Source: an uncultured beta proteobacterium (GTDB lineage Bacteria > Pseudomonadota > Gammaproteobacteria > Burkholderiales > Burkholderiaceae). Taken from it: a DNA stretch of 27,810 nt. A program made the translations under genes and the position numbers. Of the stretch, positions 7,773 through 15,127 are shown in pieces. The notes under the pieces were generated by a model. That model had not been told where the DNA came from. It was given only the letters and a program-made list of their open reading frames with translations, and did not search any database. Every line of letters begins with the position of its first letter. Positions within the stretch are counted from its first letter, which is position 1. The stretch covers positions 1 through 27,810 of the forward strand of contig CAIMPQ010000015.1 in the NCBI GenBank assembly GCA_903843315.1, written 5' to 3'.

Positions 7773-8723
7773 TTAATTGACTTTAATACCTTTTTCTTTA
7801 AAGTACTTCAAAGCGCCAGGGTGATACGCAACTGGTGTTGCATTCGCTTTCTGATTTTCTAGTTTTACGTTCCTGTATTCAGCATGGGAACGAACAAGCT
7901 CAAGTTGATTATCAAAAATTGCCTTTACAATTTTGTATGCCTCGTCGTTTGACATGGTGGCATTCACAACTAATAGGTTTGCAACGGCAGCAACATTGTT
8001 ATCTTTAGCCATCCCGCTATAGGTCTGTTTGGTAATGACAGATGGGAAATATAAGTTTCCATACTTTTTGTTCATGGAGGGAACCTCGGCTGAGGTATCA
8101 ACCATAACGATTTTCATGCCCGGGCTATTGGCTAAATCAGTCACAGCCGCGGTTGGTAAACCACCTACCCAAAAGAAAGCATCAATCTTGCGGTCTTTTA
8201 CAGCATTAACGGACTCGGCAACACTCAAACGCTCACGTTTAACATCTTTATTAGGATCGATACCGGCCGCTTCAAGCAGACGAAACGCCATCACTTCGGT
8301 TGCACTACCTGGGGCGCCAGTGCTAATACGTTTACCCTTGAGGTCGCTCATAGTCTTAATGCCTGTAGATTCAACTGTAGCGACATGCATGAGGTTTGGG
8401 TAGAGTATCAGTAAGGTGCGAACATCAACAGGCTTATCTTTAAACTTATCAGCACCAGTTTGTGCATCTTTTGCTGCATCGGCCATGGAAAAACCAACAT
8501 ATGGCTTGCCAGTACCTACTAGCTTTAAATTATCAACGGAGCCACCGGTAACTTCAGCAGTTGCCGACATCCCGGGCACCTTGCTGGATAGAACTGCCGC
8601 AAGACCACCACCCATTGGGTAGTAAACCCCACCAGTACCACCAGTAGCAATCGAGATATTCTGCGCGTGTGCGCTAACCCATAAGAAGCTGAGTGATAAG
8701 GCAATGATTTTTAATAGTTTCAT
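7773..8723 (-). CDS. TAXI family TRAP transporter solute-binding protein
   Basis: Periplasmic receptor of 316 residues, typical length. Residues 1-20 (ending AHAQ) are a signal peptide. The mature N-terminus has the TAXI signature ISIATGGTGGVYYPMGG (23-39), and a further conserved GAPGSATEVMAFRLLEAAG segment lies mid-protein. TAXI proteins deliver their ligand to fused TRAP permeases such as the next gene; reported ligands are mostly glutamate-like or organic acids. An AGGAGA Shine-Dalgarno precedes the ATG. It lies 32 bases after the DapA-like gene, in the same leftward operon. The family is clear; the ligand is unknown. Confidence 0.94.
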   Translation of the reverse strand: MKLLKIIALSLSFLWVSAHAQNISIATGGTGGVYYPMGGGLAAVLSSKVPGMSATAEVTGGSVDNLKLVGTGKPYVGFSMADAAKDAQTGADKFKDKPVDVRTLLILYPNLMHVATVESTGIKTMSDLKGKRISTGAPGSATEVMAFRLLEAAGIDPNKDVKRERLSVAESVNAVKDRKIDAFFWVGGLPTAAVTDLANSPGMKIVMVDTSAEVPSMNKKYGNLYFPSVITKQTYSGMAKDNNVAAVANLLVVNATMSNDEAYKIVKAIFDNQLELVRSHAEYRNVKLENQKANATPVAYHPGALKYFKEKGIKVN

Positions 8724-8755
8724 TTTGTCTCCTGTTTCTCTTTTAAGATTTTGAA

Positions 8756-9682
8756 TTACAGACCAGGCATGCTGAAATTGATTGCTTTTAACTCGCTCAA
8801 TAGTTTGGCTTGTTGGTCAGCGCTCAGTTGTACCAGTGGTGGACGCACTCTTAACCATTCAGGGTCATTGGTGTAATGAGCGACTGCTGTTTTCATACCG
8901 GCAATCATTTGATACTGAGCAAAAATTCCACGAACCTGATCTAAGCTAGCTTGACGCTCATCAGCATCCGATTCTCTCCAATGGGAAGCTAAGTCAGCGA
9001 TTGCTTTTGGATTGACGTTTGCGGTAGCAGAGATACAACCAACCCCACCAGCACGCAGAGCACGCATTAGGAACACTTCGCTCCCTGCGTAAACGCGGAA
9101 GCCAGATGGAGCCAGCATCTTAATGACGGATTCCGTATAAGACCAATCACCCGAGCTATCTTTCATGCCCACGATGGTTTTTGGATACTCTTTGGCTAGG
9201 CGTTCCAGTAATGAGAGGCTTAAGTTGATTTTGGTAACGGGTGGAATGTTGTAGATATAAACTTGTAAAGCAGCACTGCCTACTTTTTGAATCACCTCAG
9301 AGAAATAAGCGAACAAACCATCGTCAGTGACATCTTTGTAGTAGAAGGGCGGAAGCATTAATACGCCAGCACATTTGTGGTTGACTGCATGCGCCGTCAT
9401 ATTCACGGTTGCGTGAATAGAAGTGGCGCCAGTACCCGGCATCATGTGCTCCGGATTTAAGCCACCTTCAATTAAGGCAGTTAAGGCGTGCATTTTTTGT
9501 GGAGCTGACATCGAGTTTGCTTCTGAGTTAGTGCCAAAAACCGCCTGACCAACTCCATTTGCCTCTAACCATTTACATTGCTTTAGCAGCTTTTGCTCAT
9601 CTGGGCTGCCGTCTGCTGTGAACGGGGTTATTACTGGCGACAACACCGCTGGCAAAGTGGAAGGATGTAAGGAAATGGTCAT
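8756..9682 (-). CDS. DapA/N-acetylneuraminate lyase superfamily aldolase-like protein
   Basis: Cytoplasmic class I (Schiff-base) lyase or synthase of 308 residues with a TIM-barrel pattern. The Schiff-base lysine is Lys174 (VGMKDSSGD) and the conserved tyrosine is Tyr144 (YIYNIPP). The pyruvate carboxylate loop, GTTGE in DapA, reads GTNSE (50-54), and the arginine that binds the lysine-pathway substrate in DapA is absent (PPVTK instead). It is therefore probably not dihydrodipicolinate synthase. Relatives cleave or dehydrate 2-keto-3-deoxy acids. It lies 12 bases after the 2-hydroxyacid dehydrogenase and 32 before the TAXI gene, which supports a catabolic role on an imported acid. Superfamily sure, reaction unknown. 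Confidence 0.9.
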   Translation of the reverse strand: MTISLHPSTLPAVLSPVITPFTADGSPDEQKLLKQCKWLEANGVGQAVFGTNSEANSMSAPQKMHALTALIEGGLNPEHMMPGTGATSIHATVNMTAHAVNHKCAGVLMLPPFYYKDVTDDGLFAYFSEVIQKVGSAALQVYIYNIPPVTKINLSLSLLERLAKEYPKTIVGMKDSSGDWSYTESVIKMLAPSGFRVYAGSEVFLMRALRAGGVGCISATANVNPKAIADLASHWRESDADERQASLDQVRGIFAQYQMIAGMKTAVAHYTNDPEWLRVRPPLVQLSADQQAKLLSELKAINFSMPGL

Positions 9683-9694
9683 GCTGACTCCGTT

Positions 9695-10624
9695 TTAATG
9701 ATGCACTTCTGAGAGAAGTGGTTGGTGTGTAAAGAAAGCTTCTAAATTATCTACGGCTAAATTGGTCATGGCTATCCGTGTTTCTGCGGTAGCGCTTCCA
9801 ATATGTGGGGTTAGTAAAACATTATCGAGACATAAAAAAGCAGTATTGGGATTAGGCTCATTGTCGAATACATCTAGGGCAGCGCCAGCAATCTTTTTAT
9901 GCTGCAGTGCATATAAAAGAGCGGTTTCATCGATCACGCTACCGCGGGCAATATTAATCAGGTATCCAGTGGCCCCCAGAGCCTCAAGCACCTCTGCATT
10001 AATCATCCTATCAGTGTCTGGGGTAGCAGGACATGCCAGAAAGAGAACATCACAGTTCTTGGCCAAATCTTTGACGCTGACATAGTGCGTATAAGGCAGA
10101 GGTTTTGGGTTGGGCCCTGAGTAAGCGATGGCAACCTTGAAAGGTTCAAGCCGTTTTGCTAAGTCTTGTCCTATGCGTCCCATTCCTGCAATACCAACAC
10201 GTTTGCCTGCTAGAGTGGTGGTGAGCTTAAATGGGGCCTGAGACCATGCGAGACTTTTGACATATTCCTGCGCTTCAGGAAGAGAGCGAAGAAGCCCAAA
10301 CATCATCCCGATGGCTAATTCACAGACGGCATCATTTAACACCCCCGGAGTATTAGTGGCCTTAATGCCATGTTGTTTTAAGTAAGTCAGGGGGAGATTG
10401 TCGTAACCTACACCACAGGTGGCTACCAGGCGGATGCTCGGAATTTGCTTTACCAGAGCTTCAGGCAGCTTGGTATTGGAGCGAATCAAAATCGCCTCAA
10501 AGTTTCCAGCTGGTGCTGGAGCTTGGGGATCAAGATGGCGAGTGGGGGTAAAGCGTCGATCAATTTCCGCCTGCATAATTTCAGGGAAATGCCCGACCTG
10601 TAGCACCGAATTGACGGGGATCAT
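9695..10624 (-). CDS. D-isomer-specific 2-hydroxyacid dehydrogenase (operon leader)
   Basis: Cytoplasmic NAD(P)-dependent oxidoreductase of 309 residues. The nucleotide-binding motif is GMGRIG (147-152). The catalytic triad of the family is present: Arg227 (NIARGSVID), Glu256 (DVFDNEP) and His274 (LTPHIGSAT). Members interconvert 2-keto acids and D-2-hydroxy acids (glyoxylate/hydroxypyruvate reductases and relatives). It is first in the leftward operon with the DapA-like lyase and TAXI-TRAP transporter, so it probably oxidises or reduces the imported acid or the lyase product. Only a weak TGAG ribosome site precedes the ATG. It is divergent from the gene at 10709. Confidence 0.92.
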   Translation of the reverse strand: MIPVNSVLQVGHFPEIMQAEIDRRFTPTRHLDPQAPAPAGNFEAILIRSNTKLPEALVKQIPSIRLVATCGVGYDNLPLTYLKQHGIKATNTPGVLNDAVCELAIGMMFGLLRSLPEAQEYVKSLAWSQAPFKLTTTLAGKRVGIAGMGRIGQDLAKRLEPFKVAIAYSGPNPKPLPYTHYVSVKDLAKNCDVLFLACPATPDTDRMINAEVLEALGATGYLINIARGSVIDETALLYALQHKKIAGAALDVFDNEPNPNTAFLCLDNVLLTPHIGSATAETRIAMTNLAVDNLEAFFTHQPLLSEVHH

Positions 10625-10649
10625 GTCTCACTATGTTTTTTATTGAAAT

Positions 10650-10661
10650 AATGATCTCATT
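10650..10661. promoter_or_regulatory. Short inverted repeat in divergent promoter region
   Basis: AATGA-TC-TCATT lies in the 84-base region between the divergent dehydrogenase genes at 9695-10624 and 10709-11650. Five-base arms with a two-base spacer could be an operator controlling both directions. A TTGAAA hexamer at 10643-10648 overlaps the region but has no convincing -10 partner. The short arms make chance possible. Confidence 0.25.
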
Positions 10662-10708
10662 GTATGTGGATTTTTAAAGAAAAGTCTGCCCCTTTAGGAG
10701 AATTTGTT

Positions 10709-11650
10709 ATGTTGTTTACCCCAGCTGAAACTAAAGTAGTTATTGTCGGCGGCGGCACGATGGGAGCTGACGTAGCAGCGGTTTGTGCTCGAGGTGGTTG
10801 TGCCGTCCAGGTCGTAGAGTTAACGACTGAGCGCCGAGCTTTATTACCTGATTACTTTGTTAACACGATGACCGAGCTCGGTTATGAGCATCGCATTCAT
10901 CTATTAACGGTCGCTGGCTCATTAGAAGAGGTTGATTGGACTGATATCGACTTGGTGATTGAGTGCGTACCAGAACGTCTCGATATCAAACAGGAATTAT
11001 TTGCAAAATTGGAGAAGTATGCAAAACCAGAAGCTGTCTTAGCTAGTAATAGCACTAGCTTTCCGATTAGCCAAATTGCAAATGGATTAAAAACAGCTGC
11101 GCGTATGATTGGTTTGCATTTCTTCATGCCCGCGCATTTAGTTCCTTGTGTGGAGGTCGTCTATGGGGAAAAAACTTCGCCGATGGTTGGTGAGAGCCTT
11201 TCAAGATTAATGACAGCCTGTGGCATGGTTCCCGTCACAGTCAAAAAAGATTTACCGGGATTTTTGGCAAACCGTTTGCAACATGCTTTATCGCGCGAAG
11301 CCTTTTCAATGGTGGACGCCGGGATTTGCAGTCTAGAGGATATTGATAAGGCGGTGCGTTTCGGTTTTGGTTTTCGCTACATCGCAGCTGGCCCAGCAAT
11401 GCAGAGAGATCATGCGGGACTCGAGATTCATGCCGCTGGCGGAACTACGATTTACCCCTCCTTAAATAACTCGCCCACTATTGCAAAGTGCTTAAGCGAG
11501 CGCGTAGCCAGTGGAAAATTTGGCATGAAAACGGGAGAAGGTTTTTTTCCTTGGACTGCAGAAACCATTCAAGCTGAGCGTAAACGTTATCAAGATGCAT
11601 TGAGGGATGGTTTAAAAATCATTCAAAAAGATTTACCAGAAATTCAATAA
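10709..11650 (+). CDS. 3-hydroxyacyl-CoA dehydrogenase-like NAD-dependent enzyme (paralog B)
   Basis: Cytoplasmic oxidoreductase of 313 residues from the ATG at 10709. That start has TAGGAG eight bases upstream and aligns with paralog A; an in-frame ATG at 10664 would add 15 residues without support. Motifs: GGGTMGAD (14-21), SNSTSFPIS (113-121), His137 (LHFFMP), Glu149 (CVEVV), Asn188 (PGFLANR). By spacing, the catalytic serine of HAD enzymes is Thr116 here, whereas paralog A keeps serine. It diverges from the TRAP operon leader and is followed 27 bases later by a cytochrome b561-like gene. It probably oxidises a 3-hydroxy acid or its CoA ester. Substrate unknown. Confidence 0.88.
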   Translation: MLFTPAETKVVIVGGGTMGADVAAVCARGGCAVQVVELTTERRALLPDYFVNTMTELGYEHRIHLLTVAGSLEEVDWTDIDLVIECVPERLDIKQELFAKLEKYAKPEAVLASNSTSFPISQIANGLKTAARMIGLHFFMPAHLVPCVEVVYGEKTSPMVGESLSRLMTACGMVPVTVKKDLPGFLANRLQHALSREAFSMVDAGICSLEDIDKAVRFGFGFRYIAAGPAMQRDHAGLEIHAAGGTTIYPSLNNSPTIAKCLSERVASGKFGMKTGEGFFPWTAETIQAERKRYQDALRDGLKIIQKDLPEIQ

Positions 11651-11677
11651 GGCGTTGCTTTGCTTTATTCTGATGGC

Positions 11678-12358
11678 ATGAAGAAATTAATCCGTGTCTG
11701 GGATTTACCGATCCGTCTATTTCACTGGCTATTGGTGTTCTGTATCGCTGGTAGTTTGATTAGTGTCAATCTTGGCGGGAACGCAATCCAGTGGCATGCC
11801 CGTTTTGGATATTGCATTTTGACCTTACTGGTATTTCGGATCATCTGGGGCTTCATTGGCTCAACGCACGCTCGTTTTGCGTCATTCTTTCCAACGCGCC
11901 AGGGATTACTCAATTATCTTCAGGGTCAGGGACCTCAATATCTAGGACACAATCCCTTGGGCGCTCTTTCGGTATTTGCTCTATTGTTTGCCTTAAGCGT
12001 TCAAGTGAGTACGGGTTTATTTGTCGATGATGAGATTGCTTTTCAGGGACCATTTGCAAAGTATGTATCGAATTCAACCGTATCACTTCTATCAAGAATT
12101 CATGATGCCAATCAAGTGGTGATTTATACCTTGATTGCAATTCATATTGCAGCAATTATTTATTACAAAAAATACAAAGGAAAGAATCTAGTGAAACCCA
12201 TGTTAGATGGTGATAAAGAAATTGACCCAAGCGAGGAAGCAAATTACTTGCCTTCTGACTTGGGTCGCGCCTCCAAAGATGGAGGTCTACAGCGCGGATT
12301 AGCTCTATTTCTGTTGAGCGTGATTGCGGTAGTAGTGGGTTATTTCATTACTCAATAA
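11678..12358 (+). CDS. Cytochrome b561-type di-heme membrane protein
   Basis: Inner-membrane b-type cytochrome of 226 residues from the ATG at 11678 (MKKLIRVWDLPIRLFHW); a TTG six codons earlier is possible and has AAGG upstream. Four hydrophobic helices are visible, with histidines suited to heme at His16 (RLFHW), His40 (WHARFG), His142 and His156 (IAIHIAA), plus His91 in GHNPLGA. It belongs to the family that includes bacterial cytochrome b561 and hydrogenase b-type subunits, which pass electrons between quinone and periplasmic partners. It ends exactly where the convergent c-type cytochrome ends, so the two may exchange electrons; that pairing is inference. The C-terminal tail has an extra hydrophobic segment (about 207-224). 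Confidence 0.88.
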   Translation: MKKLIRVWDLPIRLFHWLLVFCIAGSLISVNLGGNAIQWHARFGYCILTLLVFRIIWGFIGSTHARFASFFPTRQGLLNYLQGQGPQYLGHNPLGALSVFALLFALSVQVSTGLFVDDEIAFQGPFAKYVSNSTVSLLSRIHDANQVVIYTLIAIHIAAIIYYKKYKGKNLVKPMLDGDKEIDPSEEANYLPSDLGRASKDGGLQRGLALFLLSVIAVVVGYFITQ

Positions 12359-12811
12359 TTATTTCTTTCTAAAATCATCATGACAGCCTTTACAGGCTGC
12401 ACCAGCAGTGCCAAAGGCTTTCTTAATACTTTCCAAATCGCCTGACTGAGCCGCTTTGTTTAGATCTACTACAGCCAACTGCATTTTTTCAGAAGCTGCT
12501 TTGAATTTAGCGCCATCTGACCAAACCTCAGATTGGGCCTTGCCACCCTCCGTGCCTGGTCCGAATGCCTGCCATGGCAAGCCGGACATCATCGCCACAA
12601 TGGCCGCGTTCTTTGCCACCTCATCTTTGTTATAAGGAACTTCACCTTTGACAACGGCGCCAATTTTTCCAAAGGAATTACTCATTACAGTAAATACACT
12701 TTGACGATACTTAATTGCATCTTCAGGTTTTTGAAACTGAGCAAAAGCAATACCTGCGCTAATAGCTAACGCTGCAGCGGAGGTCGTAAGAATAATTTTT
12801 TGTACTTTCAT
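12359..12811 (-). CDS. Class II c-type cytochrome (cytochrome c' / c556 type)
   Basis: Periplasmic four-helix-bundle cytochrome c of 150 residues. The start at 12811 is set by AAGGAG five bases upstream; the longer frame to 12838 is not supported. A signal peptide ends near AFA-Q (residues 22-25). The heme site CKGCH (140-144) is close to the C-terminus, as in class II cytochromes. Met43 near the first helix could be the sixth ligand, as in c556. It may carry electrons or bind small gases; a partner is not proven. Its stop codon abuts that of the convergent b561-like gene with no intervening base. Confidence 0.93.
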   Translation of the reverse strand: MKVQKIILTTSAAALAISAGIAFAQFQKPEDAIKYRQSVFTVMSNSFGKIGAVVKGEVPYNKDEVAKNAAIVAMMSGLPWQAFGPGTEGGKAQSEVWSDGAKFKAASEKMQLAVVDLNKAAQSGDLESIKKAFGTAGAACKGCHDDFRKK

Positions 12812-12900
12812 AAAAACTCCTTTTAATGAAATGATCAAATGGGCCGGCTGGGCAAAATGGCTTTGATTAGCATACCTGAGAATAATGTCTTTTGCTTAAG

Positions 12901-13569
12901 CTAGGCCCCGAAGATCATCTGAAGTGGAATAGTGAAAAGATAGATAACCCACTTGAAGAAAGCCATCAATGGTTCCATCCATAGACTGCCGATGATTCCA
13001 GTGAAGACTAGCGCCAGAACGATAAAAAATCCCCAGGGTTCTAGCTTGCCCAGGGCAATGGATTGGCGGGCTGGAAGAAGGCTGGAAAGAATGCGGCCTC
13101 CATCTAACGGCGGCAACGGAAAGAGATTAAAAACAAGCAAGCCGATGTTCCAGGTAATTCCCGCTTGCGACATGGAGATGAAAAACTTTTCATTAATGCC
13201 AAAACCCAGTAAACAAATGAGCAATACCGCCCAAATGAAGGCTTGAATAAAGTTAGATCCAGGGCCCGCTAGGGCGACCCAAATTGAATCAATTCTGGGG
13301 TTTCTAAGCCGGCCAAAATTCACTGGCACTGGTTTTGCATAGCCCACAAGAAATGGTGATCCTGTCAATAAAAGAGCTAGGGGAATCAGGATGGTTCCCA
13401 CCGGGTCAATATGTTTGACTGGGTTCAGGGTGACTCTACCGAGCATATAGGCGGTGTTATCACCAAATTTACGGGCTGCATAGCCATGGGCTGCCTCATG
13501 GATCGTAATAGCGAAAATCAGAGGAATCGCATTAATTGCAACAGCTTGGATAGAATAGTCAGTAATCAT
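12901..13569 (-). CDS. M50 family site-2 protease (intramembrane zinc protease)
   Basis: Integral-membrane metalloprotease of 222 residues from the ATG at 13569. The zinc and catalytic motif HEAAH is at 24-28 within the first hydrophobic segment, and the second ligand motif NLFPLPPLDGGR comes late in the protein. No PDZ domain is present, unlike RseP, so it belongs to the compact site-2 protease group common in bacteria. Such enzymes cut membrane-anchored proteins inside the bilayer. No SD is obvious before the ATG, and the open frame extends to 13626 without a better start. It is divergent from a 55-aa gene whose start is only 29 bases away. Its substrate is not known. Confidence 0.9.
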   Translation of the reverse strand: MITDYSIQAVAINAIPLIFAITIHEAAHGYAARKFGDNTAYMLGRVTLNPVKHIDPVGTILIPLALLLTGSPFLVGYAKPVPVNFGRLRNPRIDSIWVALAGPGSNFIQAFIWAVLLICLLGFGINEKFFISMSQAGITWNIGLLVFNLFPLPPLDGGRILSSLLPARQSIALGKLEPWGFFIVLALVFTGIIGSLWMEPLMAFFKWVIYLFTIPLQMIFGA

Positions 13570-13598
13570 GGCAATATGATATCCATAGGAGCAAAAAA

Positions 13599-13766
13599 GT
13601 GACTGACGATAAAAAACCCGATCCAAAGAACCCAGCTAAGCCAGTAGTAGCTAAGCCCCCAGCACGTCCACCAGTCCCAAAAGGCCCATCAGGACCTGCG
13701 GGAAGGCCTCAAGCAGGCTTCGGGGGCGGAAAAGCCATGATGCGCAAGGCCGGTCGCGGGCGATAG
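13599..13766 (+). CDS. Small proline- and glycine-rich basic protein (55 aa, GTG start)
   Basis: A 55-residue frame starts at GTG 13599 with AGGAG seven bases upstream (13587-13591). The protein begins (M)TDDKKPDPKNPAKP, continues with prolines and lysines (PPARPPVPKGP), turns glycine-rich (QAGFGGGK) and ends basic (MMRKAGRGR). It has no membrane segment or signal peptide and is probably disordered; the basic tail could touch nucleic acid or an acidic partner. I recognise no characterised family. It sits head-to-head with the M50 protease gene and 44 bases upstream of a second small gene on the same strand, probably leading the rightward cluster that includes ygiD and crcB. The clear ribosome site and sensible composition support it as real. 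Confidence 0.7.
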   Translation: MTDDKKPDPKNPAKPVVAKPPARPPVPKGPSGPAGRPQAGFGGGKAMMRKAGRGR

Positions 13767-13810
13767 TGGATAATTACCCCACTAATTAATGTATTTACAG
13801 AGGATTTAGC

Positions 13811-13948
13811 ATGAACGAATGGCATAACGAATCTAAAGAAGAAATTAACAAAAAGATCCTTACTTTGGTTGTCATGTTGGCCGCCGCTACAAGTTTGGCG
13901 ATTTTGTTTGCATTGGTAGCAGCTCATACTGGTTTCGTATTCGGCTAA
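13811..13948 (+). CDS. Small single-pass membrane protein (45 aa)
   Basis: A 45-residue frame from ATG 13811, with an AGAGGA ribosome site seven bases upstream. Residues 1-15 are hydrophilic and charged (MNEWHNESKEEINKK), and residues 16-38 form one hydrophobic helix. The distribution suggests a membrane-anchored miniprotein. It ends nine bases before the dioxygenase gene at 13958, so co-transcription and perhaps translational coupling are likely. I recognise no family. Function is unknown; small single-helix proteins often modulate a larger membrane protein. Confidence 0.7.
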   Translation: MNEWHNESKEEINKKILTLVVMLAAATSLAILFALVAAHTGFVFG

Positions 13949-13957
13949 TCCGTATTA

Positions 13958-14737
13958 ATGACTAGCCAGCGCCAACCTGCTGTTTTCGCTGGCCATGGCA
14001 GTCCTATGTATGCCATCGAACCCAACCGTTATACGACGGCATGGGCTGATCTGAGTAAATCATTGAAGCGCCCAGATGCCATATTGCTTATTTCGGCGCA
14101 TTGGGTTACCCGAGGGGTGTGGGTTACTGCCATGTCAAAACCCAAAACGATCCACGACTTTGGCGGCTTTCCGCAGGAGTTGTTTGAGATTCAATATCCA
14201 GCGCCTGGCAGTCCAGCACTAGCCGATCGTGTCCAAGAATTATTAAACGTCCCTATCGTTCTTGAAGAGAATGAGTGGGGTATTGATCATGGCGCATGGT
14301 CTGTTTTGAAGTACATGTACCCAGATGCAGATGTTCCAGTAGTGCAATTGAGTCTAGACGGCTCCATGTCAGCACGCCAGCATTATGAGTTAGCCAAGCA
14401 ATTACGCCCTTTGCGCGATGAAAATATTTTGATCCTCGCCAGCGGTAATGTAGTGCATAACTTGCGTACTATTCATTGGCAGCAAGACGCAGAACCCTAT
14501 CCCTGGGCTAAAGACTTCAATGATTTCTTTACTTCCCAGATTTATGCCAACCATCACGAGCCACTGATTGACTGGGAAAAGTATGGCGACCCAGCTCATT
14601 TATCTATCCCCACTGCTGAGCACTATTGGCCGGCTTTATATACCCTAGCATTACAAGAAGAGGGCGAGCATGTCAAAATCTATACTGATGGTATCGAAAT
14701 GAGTTCTATCAGCATGCTCGGTTTTTCAATTCAATAA
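13958..14737 (+). CDS. ygiD: DODA-type class III extradiol dioxygenase family protein (YgiD-like)
   Basis: Cytoplasmic enzyme of 259 residues, close to E. coli YgiD and plant/fungal 4,5-DOPA dioxygenases in length and motifs. Family histidines are visible at His13 (AGHGSP), His48 (ISAHW), His111 (IDHGAW) and His168 (NVVHNL), and TIHDFGGFP (64-71) is characteristic. Members open catechol-type rings using a bound divalent metal. The natural substrate in bacteria is uncertain. It follows the 45-aa gene by nine bases and precedes crcB by nine bases, so all are probably one transcript. No strong ribosome site precedes the ATG, consistent with coupling to the gene upstream. Confidence 0.9.
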   Translation: MTSQRQPAVFAGHGSPMYAIEPNRYTTAWADLSKSLKRPDAILLISAHWVTRGVWVTAMSKPKTIHDFGGFPQELFEIQYPAPGSPALADRVQELLNVPIVLEENEWGIDHGAWSVLKYMYPDADVPVVQLSLDGSMSARQHYELAKQLRPLRDENILILASGNVVHNLRTIHWQQDAEPYPWAKDFNDFFTSQIYANHHEPLIDWEKYGDPAHLSIPTAEHYWPALYTLALQEEGEHVKIYTDGIEMSSISMLGFSIQ

Positions 14738-14746
14738 ATCAATATT

Positions 14747-15124
14747 ATGTGGCTACCCATCTTTGCAATCTTCTTTGGTGCTGGTTTCGGCGCTTTATTA
14801 AGGGCTGGCTTTAATTTCTCAACAGCGGGTATTGCTTCCTCTTTGCCATTGGGAACTTTTATTTCGAATATGGTTGGTGGCTACTTAGTGGGGCTAGCCG
14901 TTGCCTTTTTTGGTAACAATCCGCATCTCTCACCTGAGTGGAAGCTCTTGGTTGTAACGGGCTTCTTAGGCGGTCTAACCACATTCTCCAGTTTCTCTGC
15001 AGAGGTGATTGGTTTTATGCAGCGTGGAGAATTGACCTGGGCATTTGGCACTGCACTGCTCAACTTATTTGGCTCTCTCGCATTAACCTATTTGGGTATT
15101 CTGACTTATCAAGCCCTAAAGTAA
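14747..15124 (+). CDS. crcB: Fluoride ion channel CrcB (Fluc family)
   Basis: Inner-membrane fluoride exporter subunit of 125 residues with four hydrophobic helices, standard for the single-domain, antiparallel homodimeric Fluc channels. Signatures: GALLRAGFN near the N-terminus, GTFISNMVGGYLVG (36-49, with the pore Asn41), and TGFLGGLTTFSSFSAE (71-86), which holds the central sodium-site turn and the pore phenylalanines. It lowers cytoplasmic fluoride. No fluoride riboswitch is possible in the nine-base gap upstream, so expression follows the upstream dioxygenase. It ends three bases from the convergent tctC-type stop codon. Confidence 0.94.
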   Translation: MWLPIFAIFFGAGFGALLRAGFNFSTAGIASSLPLGTFISNMVGGYLVGLAVAFFGNNPHLSPEWKLLVVTGFLGGLTTFSSFSAEVIGFMQRGELTWAFGTALLNLFGSLALTYLGILTYQALK

Positions 15125-15127
15125 ATG

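Noticed and set aside
8029..8403. 124-aa plus-strand open frame.
   Set aside because: Antisense shadow of the TAXI gene; no support.
8756..9682. Annotation as DapA of lysine biosynthesis.
   Set aside because: Altered GTNSE loop, missing substrate arginine and transporter-operon context point to a catabolic relative.
10664..10708. Upstream ATG start for the HAD-like gene at 10709.
   Set aside because: The later ATG has a clear TAGGAG site and matches the start of its paralog; the extra 15 residues have no support.
14738..14746. Fluoride riboswitch upstream of crcB.
   Set aside because: Only nine bases separate crcB from the preceding gene and no such fold is seen.
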